A DNA stretch of 55,830 nucleotides from Streptomyces iakyrus (GTDB taxonomy: Bacteria; Actinomycetota; Actinomycetes; Streptomycetales; Streptomycetaceae), in contig NZ_JNXI01000033.1 in the NCBI RefSeq assembly GCF_000717055.1, forward strand, positions 1 through 55,830, read 5' to 3'. The position numbers and the translations under genes are program-made. A model generated the notes under the pieces. The model worked only from the letters and a program-made list of their open reading frames with translations. It did no database searches and was not told the DNA's origin. This document shows positions 50,229 through 55,830 of this stretch, in pieces (position 1 is the stretch's first letter; each line of letters starts with the position of its first letter).

Positions 50229-50263
50229 GTCGCGCAGTTCCCCGCGCCCCTGAAGGGGCGCAG
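50229..50263 (+). repeat. Streptomyces-type dispersed intergenic repeat
   Basis: GTCGCGCAGTTCCCCGCGCC followed by CCTGAAGGGGCGCAG. The second half folds as a GCGCCCCT/AGGGGCGC hairpin. I recall closely similar sequences in many Streptomyces intergenic regions. Confidence 0.6.
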
Positions 50264-50281
50264 TCCACCGTCGGGATCGAA

Positions 50282-50318
50282 TGTAAGGGGCGGCCGCCGA
50301 CAGCGACCGCCCCTTACA
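50282..50318. terminator. bidirectional terminator between AIM24 operon and Nudix gene
   Basis: The arms 50282-50297 and 50303-50318 pair over 16 bp with one mismatch, loop CGACA. TGTAAGGGG...CCCCTTACA ends make it usable from both sides. Confidence 0.78.
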
Positions 50319-50324
50319 CGTGAC

Positions 50325-50852
50325 TCACGTCGCGAGCCTCGCGCGTGCGGCCGCCAAGAGCTGCACGACCGACTCGTCCGCCACCTCGGCCACCTCGTCG
50401 TAGCCGAACCAGCGCACGTCGAGTGACTCGTCGCTGATCGCGTGCGCGGCGTCCGGCGGTGCCACGACCGCGTACTGGACATCGAAGTGGCAGTGGCACG
50501 GCGGCGGGATCGGATGCCGGTCCAGACGCACCGGACCGCCGGGCAGCAGGGAGAGCCCCGAGACACCGGACTCCTCCGTCGCCTCACGCAGGGCCGCTGC
50601 CGCCAGAGTGGCGTCACCGGGCTCGCAGTGTCCGCCCATCTGCAGCCACATCTGCAGCTTCTTGTGGAGGGTCAGCAGCACCCGGCCGCCCTCGGGGTCG
50701 ATCACCAGCGCGCTCGCCGTGATGTGCCCCGCGTGGCAGGCCTTCCACAGGCCGTCCGGGTGCTCCGCCAGATGGTCGAGATACGCCTGGCGGAGGTCCG
50801 TCTGGTCCTCGTACCCCTTCAGCACGAGGACCGCGTCGTCGTACAGGCTCAC
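50325..50852 (-). CDS. Nudix hydrolase
   Basis: 175 residues. The Nudix motif spans about residues 73-97, MGGHCEPGDATL ... ALREATEESGV, with the REATEE catalytic Glu residues intact. GHITASALVIDPEGGRVLLTLH is the preceding strand. The substrate is likely a nucleoside diphosphate derivative, not identifiable here. GTG 50852-50850 overlaps the upstream gene's TGA (GTGA), so it is translated with it. Confidence 0.88.
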   Translation of the reverse strand: MSLYDDAVLVLKGYEDQTDLRQAYLDHLAEHPDGLWKACHAGHITASALVIDPEGGRVLLTLHKKLQMWLQMGGHCEPGDATLAAAALREATEESGVSGLSLLPGGPVRLDRHPIPPPCHCHFDVQYAVVAPPDAAHAISDESLDVRWFGYDEVAEVADESVVQLLAAARARLAT

Positions 50853-52315
50853 CCGGCGTCGTCGCCCTTGTTCTTGCCCTCGCCCTCGTCCTCGTCCTTC
50901 TTCTTGAGGTCGGGCTTGTCCGCCGCTTCGCCGAGCATCTTGTCCAGCTCGGAGAAGTCGATCTGCTCGCGGTGCACGAAGCCGTCCGGGTCGTCCAGGT
51001 CGGACGCCGTCGGCAGCATGTCCGGGTGGTGCCACAGTGCGTCCCGGCCGTCCACACCCCGCGCGTCCGTGAGCGAGGCCCACAGACGGGAGGCGTCCCG
51101 CAGACGGCGCGGGCGCAGCTCCAGGCCGATCAGCGTGGCAAACGTCTGCTCGGCCGGACCGCCCGAGGCACGGCGGCGGCGCAACGTCTCGCGCAGGGCG
51201 TCGGCGGACGCCAGGCGGGGTTTCGCGGCGGCGTGGACCACCGCGTCCACCCAGCCCTCCACGAGCGCCAGAGCCGTCTCCAGACGGGCCAGGGCGGCCT
51301 TCTGCTCGGGCGTGTCCTCCGGCTGGAACATGCCCTGCTGGAGGGCCTCCTGCAACTGCTCCGGGTTCTGCGGGTCGAACTGGCCGACCACGTCCTCCAG
51401 CTTGGCCGTGTCGACCTTGATCCCGCGCGCATAGCCGTCGACCGCACCGAACAGATGCGAGCGCAGCCACGGCACGTGCGCGAAGAGGCGCTGGTGGGCG
51501 GCCTCGCGCAGGGCGAGATACAGCCGCACCTCCTCCTGGGGGACGCTCAGGTCCTTGCCGAACGTCTCGATGTTCACCGGCAGCAGCGCGGCCTTGCCGG
51601 CCGGGCCGAGCGGCAGGCCGATGTCGGACGAGCCGACGACCTCGCCGGCGAGCACGCCGACGGCCTGCCCGATCTGCGTGCCGAACATGGCGCCGCCCAT
51701 CGAGCGCATCATGCCGATCAGCGGGCCGGCCATGGCCTGCATCTCCTCCGGCAGGACGTCGCCCATGGCGGTGCCGACGCGCTCGGCGACCGGGTCGACG
51801 AGCTCCTTCCAGGCGGGCAGGGTGGCCTCGACCCACTCCGCGCGGCTCCAGGCCACCGCGGAGGCGGCGCCGGACGGCAGGGAGGTGGCATCGTCGAGCC
51901 ACAGGTCGGCCAGGCGGACGGCTTCCTCGACGCCCTTGCGGTCGGCAGGGCCGACGCTGGCGTCCTTGGTGCCGTCAGGACTGCCCTGGGAGACCGTCTG
52001 GCGGGCGATCTGCTTGGCCATGTCCCAGTTCACCGGGCCGCCCTCGTAGGAGAGCATCTGGCCCAGCTGCTGGAACGCGGCGCCCAGGTCGGTGGGGTTC
52101 AGCGACCCGAACATGGCTGCGAACGGATTGTCCGCACCGGGGCCCCCGGGGCCGCCAGGGCCTCCGCCGAAGCCTCCGGCTCCGGGCAGGCCGCCGAAAC
52201 CGAACGGGTTGGCCGGTCCCTGACCACCACCGCTCTGCTGGTCCTTCTTCTTGCCCTCGTCGCCGTCGTCCGGCTCCTCCGGCGGAAGGCCGAATCCGAA
52301 TGGGGTGTCACTCAC
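50849..52315 (-). CDS. zincin-like metalloprotease family protein (DUF2342 type)
   Basis: 488 residues, resembling the actinobacterial zincin-like family of Rv3195. Residues 1-75 are Gly/Pro-rich (GFGGGPGGPGGPG) and disordered. The core has FQQLGQMLSYEGGPVNWDMA, FGTQIGQAVGVLAGEVVG, LREAAHQRLFAHVPWLRSH at about 230 and GALMREALAQG-type helices. The expected HExxH is not present: the position reads REAAH, so the first zinc His is missing while Glu and the second His remain. The C-terminus is Lys/Asp/Glu-rich. Activity is therefore doubtful. The GTG start at 52315 gives VSDTPFGFGLPPEEPD. Confidence 0.7.
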   Translation of the reverse strand: MSDTPFGFGLPPEEPDDGDEGKKKDQQSGGGQGPANPFGFGGLPGAGGFGGGPGGPGGPGADNPFAAMFGSLNPTDLGAAFQQLGQMLSYEGGPVNWDMAKQIARQTVSQGSPDGTKDASVGPADRKGVEEAVRLADLWLDDATSLPSGAASAVAWSRAEWVEATLPAWKELVDPVAERVGTAMGDVLPEEMQAMAGPLIGMMRSMGGAMFGTQIGQAVGVLAGEVVGSSDIGLPLGPAGKAALLPVNIETFGKDLSVPQEEVRLYLALREAAHQRLFAHVPWLRSHLFGAVDGYARGIKVDTAKLEDVVGQFDPQNPEQLQEALQQGMFQPEDTPEQKAALARLETALALVEGWVDAVVHAAAKPRLASADALRETLRRRRASGGPAEQTFATLIGLELRPRRLRDASRLWASLTDARGVDGRDALWHHPDMLPTASDLDDPDGFVHREQIDFSELDKMLGEAADKPDLKKKDEDEGEGKNKGDDAG

Positions 52316-52507
52316 GGGATTCCTCGGCTGGTAGGGCCGCCGGTTCTTTCCGGCGGCACGGCTGCCCGACAACACCACCCAGCGTAGACACCTGGGGCGG
52401 ATCGGGCCTCGGTGCTTCGCCGACTGACGGCCTGCGGCAGGATGGATGCCACCTGGTACGCACGCGTCGGACGCGCTCGTACTGAAGACAACCGCTGGAG
52501 ACGCCCG

Positions 52508-53632
52508 GTGAGTTCCCCAGATCCGCAGGTTCGCGCAGCGCGAAACCAGTCAACCAGTTCCGCGAGTCCCGCGGCACGTGGACCCGTCGTCGCGGTCACC
52601 GGCGCCGCTTACGGCGTGGGAGCCCTGCTCACCGAGCAGCTCGCCGCGTCCGACGAGGTCAAGCAGGTCGTGGCCATCGACGAGCGGCGCGGCGAGTGCG
52701 CCTCGGCCCAGTGGCACATCCTGGACGTACGGGATCCGGCCATCGCGGACAAACTGCGCGGCGCCGACGTGGTGGTGCACCTCGCGCTGGATCTCGATCT
52801 GGAAACCGACGCGGCCGCCCGAACGGCCTACAACGTGCGGGGGACGCAGACCGTCCTGACGGCCGCCGCGGCGGCCGGAGTGCACCGCGTCGTGCTCTGC
52901 ACCTCGGCGATGGTCTACGGGGCGCTGCCCGACAACGAGCTGCCGCTGTCCGAGGACGCCGAGCTGCGCGCCACGGCCGAGGCGACCGGCGTCGGCGACC
53001 TCCTGGAGATCGAACGGCTGGCGAGGCGCGCGCCCCGGGCGCACCCGGGGCTCAACGTCACCGTCGTACGGCCCGCCGTGCTGGTGGGCGGAGGCACGGA
53101 CACCGCGCTGACCAGGTACTTCGAGTCTCCCCGGCTGCTCGTCGTCGCCGGGTCGCGGCCCGCGTGGCAGTTCTGCCACGTCGAGGACCTGTGCAGCGCG
53201 CTGGTGTACGCCGTTCTGGAGAAGGTCGACGGGGAGCTGACCGTCGGGTGCGACGGCTGGCTGGAGCAGGAGGAGGTCGAGGAGCTCAGCGGGATCCGGC
53301 GGATGGAGCTGCCGTCGGCGGTCGCGCTGGGTGCGGCGGCGCGGCTGCACCGCATCGGGCTCACGCCGTCCCCGGCCGGGGACCTGGCGTACACGATGTA
53401 CCCCTGGGTCGTGAGCGGCAGCCGGCTGCACGACGCCGGGTGGCGGCCGCAGTACACCAACGAGGAGGTGCTGGCGGAACTCCTGGAGGAGGTCGCCGGC
53501 CGGCACACGGTCGCCGGACGGCGGCTGGGCCGCAAGGACGCGACGGCCGCGGGCGCCGCGGGTGCGACCGTGGCGCTGCTGGGTGCGGCCGCGGTGGTGC
53601 GGCGGGCGCGGAAGGCCCGGCGGCGGATCTGA
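52508..53632 (+). CDS. NAD-dependent epimerase/SDR family protein
   Basis: 374 residues. VVAVTGAAYGVGALLTEQLA (about 24-43) is a GxxGxxG Rossmann motif, VVVHLALDLDLETD and AYNVRGTQTVLTAAAAAGV follow, and LCTSAMVYGALPDNELPL holds a Ser and Tyr at catalytic positions, but no clear YxxxK is visible, so catalysis is uncertain. GTG 52508 (VSSPDPQVRAARN) has GGAG 8-9 nt upstream. The C-terminus has a hydrophobic stretch TAAGAAGATVALLGAAAVV then RRARKARRRI, a possible membrane anchor. Substrate unknown. Confidence 0.8.
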   Translation: MSSPDPQVRAARNQSTSSASPAARGPVVAVTGAAYGVGALLTEQLAASDEVKQVVAIDERRGECASAQWHILDVRDPAIADKLRGADVVVHLALDLDLETDAAARTAYNVRGTQTVLTAAAAAGVHRVVLCTSAMVYGALPDNELPLSEDAELRATAEATGVGDLLEIERLARRAPRAHPGLNVTVVRPAVLVGGGTDTALTRYFESPRLLVVAGSRPAWQFCHVEDLCSALVYAVLEKVDGELTVGCDGWLEQEEVEELSGIRRMELPSAVALGAAARLHRIGLTPSPAGDLAYTMYPWVVSGSRLHDAGWRPQYTNEEVLAELLEEVAGRHTVAGRRLGRKDATAAGAAGATVALLGAAAVVRRARKARRRI

Positions 53633-53741
53633 GGTACCCGCTGCCGGAACCGCCGAAGAGGGCCGCCCCTGTAGGAGGCTCCAAACGCGTATGCGCGCGT
53701 GCTGGTCGATGGCTCTATTCCGTGCCGTCGGTCGTGTGCGG

Positions 53742-53747
53742 CACGAT
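53742..53747 (+). promoter_or_regulatory. -10-like hexamer before moaE
   Basis: CACGAT lies 6 nt before the ATG at 53754. Confidence 0.35.
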
Positions 53748-53753
53748 GGGGAC

Positions 53754-54215
53754 ATGGCAACCACGAACGATCACCCCGGTGAGCAGGCCGCGCAGGACCC
53801 CGTCAAGCTGATCGGGATCCGGGACTCGGCCCTCTCCCTGGACGAGGTGTTCCGGGCCGTCGGGGACGACGCGGCCGGGGGCACCGCGCTCTTCGTGGGA
53901 ACCGTGCGGAACCACGACGGGGGCGCCGACGTCGAGGAGCTGGGGTATTCGTGCCACCCCAGCGCCGAGGCCGAGATGCGGCGGATCGCCGAGAAGGTCG
54001 CCGCCGAGTTCCCGGTGCGGGCCCTGGCGGCCGTGCACCGCGTGGGGGACCTCCGGGTCGGGGATCTGGCCGTGGTCGTAGCGGTCTCCTGCCCCCATCG
54101 TGGCGAGGCCTTCGAGGCCTGCCGGAAGCTCATCGACGACCTCAAGCACGAAGTGCCCATCTGGAAGCACCAGAAGTTCTCCGACGGCACGGAGGAATGG
54201 GTGGGGGCCTGCTGA
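53754..54215 (+). CDS. moaE: molybdopterin synthase catalytic subunit MoaE
   Basis: 153 residues: FRAVGDDAAGGTALFVGTVR, HPSAEAEMRRIAEKV, VAVSCPHRGEAFEACRKLID and the active-site region VPIWKHQKFSDG with the catalytic Lys. MoaE with MoaD converts precursor Z into molybdopterin. The ATG at 53754 is preferred (leaderless -10). An in-frame ATG at 53691 with AGGAGG 11 nt upstream would add 21 residues (MRACWSMALF) and cannot be excluded. moaD is not in the window. Confidence 0.93.
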   Translation: MATTNDHPGEQAAQDPVKLIGIRDSALSLDEVFRAVGDDAAGGTALFVGTVRNHDGGADVEELGYSCHPSAEAEMRRIAEKVAAEFPVRALAAVHRVGDLRVGDLAVVVAVSCPHRGEAFEACRKLIDDLKHEVPIWKHQKFSDGTEEWVGAC

Positions 54216-54330
54216 TCCGGGAAGCCGTCTTCCGGTTGCGTAACCGCACCCCTGGCGTGAGCGTTGTCACTGCGGATCGTTAATCTGCTGATCAGTCAGT
54301 TGCGGACGTTCAAAGGGGTTGGAGGTCGGC

Positions 54331-54495
54331 ATGGCGGCGCTCGCCTGGTTGCTGATTCCGCTTGTGGCTGCCATCGGCGCGGGGCTCTGGGGCAGTTGGG
54401 CCAACCGGACCCGCAGGGTCCGTAACGACGGCCCGGAGCTCATCGGCTACGCCCGCTTCCGCGAGGCCATGGAGAAGCCCCGACCAGGTGCCTGA
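54331..54495 (+). CDS. small single-pass membrane protein
   Basis: 54 residues: MAALAWLLIPLVAAIGAGLW is one N-terminal transmembrane segment, followed by a basic NRTRRVR and a short cytoplasmic tail GYARFREAMEKPRP. GGAGG lies 6 nt before the ATG. No function recognised. It lies 115 nt after moaE and 101 nt before the PDZ-Lon gene, same strand. Confidence 0.72.
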   Translation: MAALAWLLIPLVAAIGAGLWGSWANRTRRVRNDGPELIGYARFREAMEKPRPGA

Positions 54496-54584
54496 GAGTC
54501 GGGAAACAGCAGGTCACAGGCGTCTGTGAGCCCAGGGTCGCCCCGGACGGGCGGCCCTGACGGTGCGCTGACAGGACCGTCCCG

Positions 54585-54590
54585 TACTGT
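54585..54590 (+). promoter_or_regulatory. -10-like hexamer before the PDZ-Lon protease gene
   Basis: TACTGT lies 6 nt before the ATG at 54597; no Shine-Dalgarno. Confidence 0.4.
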
Positions 54591-54596
54591 CGACTC

Positions 54597-55688
54597 ATGC
54601 CACGCCGCACCGCGACGATGCTCGCTTCCACCCTGATGCTGATCGCGCTCCTGTGCGCGGGAGTGTTCATCCCCGTGCCCTATGCGGAGATGTCCCCGGG
54701 GCCGACGGTGAACACGCTGGGCGATCACGACGGTGAGCCGGTGCTGCAGATTGCGGGGAAGAAGACCTACGCGACCAGTGGCCACCTGAACATGACCACG
54801 GTCCGGGTCACGAGCGCCGATTACCGGATGAACCTGGTCGAAGCCGTCTACGGCTGGCTCGCACACGACAACAAGGTCGTGCCGCACGAGACGCTCTACC
54901 CGGACGGCAAGACCGAGGAGCAGTCCACCCAGGAGAACGCCGAGGAGTTCAGCCAGTCTCAGGAGAGCGCCAAGGTCGCCGCCCTGAAGCAGCTGGACGT
55001 TCCGGTGAAGTCCTGGGTGATCGTCTCGACCGTGGTCAAGGGCTCCCCGGCCCAGGGCAAGCTGCACGCGGGGGACGTGATCAAGGCCGTCGACGGCACG
55101 CCGGTGAAGCAGCCGAACGACGTCGCGAAGCTCGTCACCAAGCACAAGCCGGGCCAGGACGTCCGCTTCACGATCGTGCCGGCCAAGGAGCAGGCCGCCG
55201 CGGAGAAGGAGAAGCGGACGCCGACCAAGACGCAGGACATCAGCATGACCACCACGACGTCCGACGACACCGGAGAGAAGCGCGCCATCGTCGGGATCTC
55301 CGCGGGCACCGACCACACGTTCCCGTTCACCATCGACATCAAGCTCGCCGACGTCGGCGGGCCGAGCGCCGGGCTGATGTTCGCTCTCGGCATCTACGAC
55401 AAGCTCACCCCGGGCAGTCTGACCGGCGGCACGTTCGTGGCGGGCACCGGCACGATCGACGACGCCGGCAAGGTCGGTCCGATCGGCGGCATCGAGATGA
55501 AGACCGTGGGCGCGCGGGCCAAGGGCGCGCAGTACTTCCTGACGCCCGCCGACAACTGCGCGGCCGCCGCCAAGGACACCCCCGACGGCCTCACCCTCAT
55601 CAAGGTGGGCACCATCCAGGACGCCCTCGGCGCCCTCAAGGACATCCGCAGCGGCGACACCGCGGATCTGCCGAGGTGCGGTAAGTAG
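54597..55688 (+). CDS. PDZ and Lon-type (S16) membrane protease, YlbL-like
   Basis: 363 residues. An N-terminal membrane anchor (about 8-27, LASTLMLIALLCAGVFIPVP) precedes a PDZ domain (about 138-200, VIVSTVVKGSPAQGKLHAGD) and a Lon S16 proteolytic domain with GGPSAGLMFALG (catalytic Ser near 262) and GKVGPIGGIEMK (catalytic Lys). The active site faces outside. Homologous to Rv3194c and B. subtilis YlbL. Probably degrades extracytoplasmic or misfolded proteins. Confidence 0.93.
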   Translation: MPRRTATMLASTLMLIALLCAGVFIPVPYAEMSPGPTVNTLGDHDGEPVLQIAGKKTYATSGHLNMTTVRVTSADYRMNLVEAVYGWLAHDNKVVPHETLYPDGKTEEQSTQENAEEFSQSQESAKVAALKQLDVPVKSWVIVSTVVKGSPAQGKLHAGDVIKAVDGTPVKQPNDVAKLVTKHKPGQDVRFTIVPAKEQAAAEKEKRTPTKTQDISMTTTTSDDTGEKRAIVGISAGTDHTFPFTIDIKLADVGGPSAGLMFALGIYDKLTPGSLTGGTFVAGTGTIDDAGKVGPIGGIEMKTVGARAKGAQYFLTPADNCAAAAKDTPDGLTLIKVGTIQDALGALKDIRSGDTADLPRCGK

Positions 55689-55698
55689 GTCGGGGACC

Positions 55699-55718
55699 GG
55701 GCCCGGAGAACCGGGCCC
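55699..55718 (+). terminator. terminator of the PDZ-Lon gene
   Basis: GGGCCCGG AGAA CCGGGCCC: an 8-bp perfect stem with a 4-nt loop, 10 nt after the stop codon. Confidence 0.7.
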
Positions 55719-55732
55719 ACGGTCCGTCGGGG

Positions 55733-55762
55733 CTAGGTGTGCTGTCCCGGGACGTTGGTGAC
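55733..55762 (-). mobile_element. IS481-transposase-end-like 30-nt remnant
   Basis: On the minus strand this reads VTNVPGQHT-stop. Its 30 nt match 26 of 30 positions of the transposase end at 67-96 (VTNLPEQHT-stop), in inverted orientation. The bases further upstream on that strand do not continue a recognisable transposase. Confidence 0.5.
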
Positions 55763-55830
55763 AGGCGACACGCCTTGAGTGGTCCTTGAACGAGGCGAGG
55801 GCCTCTGGGTTCGGTGTGGATTGCGAAGTC

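Overview
The window is a high-G+C actinobacterial chromosome segment, almost certainly Streptomyces. The evidence is strong G/C bias at third codon positions, frequent GTG starts, a WhiB7/WblC regulator with its AT-hook, a MoeZ protein, TerD and AIM24 proteins, and a conserved repair block. The block adnA - adnB - dipeptidase - nudC - mycoredoxin - uvrD2 - whiB7 - ABC1 kinase has the same order as the Rv3202c to Rv3197 region of Mycobacterium tuberculosis, apart from local differences. No rRNA, tRNA or CRISPR array was seen.

Layout. 1-96 is the 3' end of an IS481-type transposase. 93-9970 holds two alpha/beta hydrolases, a DEAD-box RNA helicase with a very long basic repeat tail (apparently started at CTG), a MiaE-like ferritin-fold protein, small membrane, DUF3107 and acidic proteins, a TetR regulator, and a membrane-anchored DUF3152 protein with a metzincin-type zinc motif. 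10039-15669 is a peptide-type ABC importer operon (lipoprotein, two permeases, double ATPase) headed by a 30-codon ORF ending in Cys-Cys. 15894-20898 is a tightly overlapping operon: PelF-like glycosyltransferase, polytopic membrane protein, nucleotide-sugar epimerase and spherulin-4 type glycosidase. I read it as a minimal Pel/galactosaminogalactan-like surface polysaccharide system. moeZ follows. 22212-28263 (minus strand) has two paralogous secreted lipoprotein peptidases and a large membrane protein that joins a degenerate kinase domain to an LPG-synthase/flippase-type transmembrane domain.

28450-41337 is the DNA repair and redox block: alkyltransferase-like protein, AdnA and AdnB helicase-nucleases, M20 dipeptidase, NudC, mycoredoxin, UvrD2. 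41341-42795 is the whiB7 operon with a long leader that holds a 108-codon upstream ORF and a terminator-like attenuator. Then come a zinc-ribbon protein, an ABC1 kinase overlapping an orphan TOMM-type E1-like protein, an M48/YgjP-like metallopeptidase, a TerD-AIM24 fusion with two stand-alone AIM24 genes, a Nudix hydrolase with a DUF2342-type protein, an SDR enzyme, MoaE, a small membrane protein and a PDZ-Lon protease. The last 100 bases contain a 30-nt sequence matching the transposase end at position 67-96 in inverted orientation.

A recurring theme is that at least thirteen genes have a YANNNT -10-like hexamer 6-7 nt before the start codon and mostly no Shine-Dalgarno sequence, which suggests leaderless transcripts. 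The assignments come from reading motifs and domain order; no database search was run.
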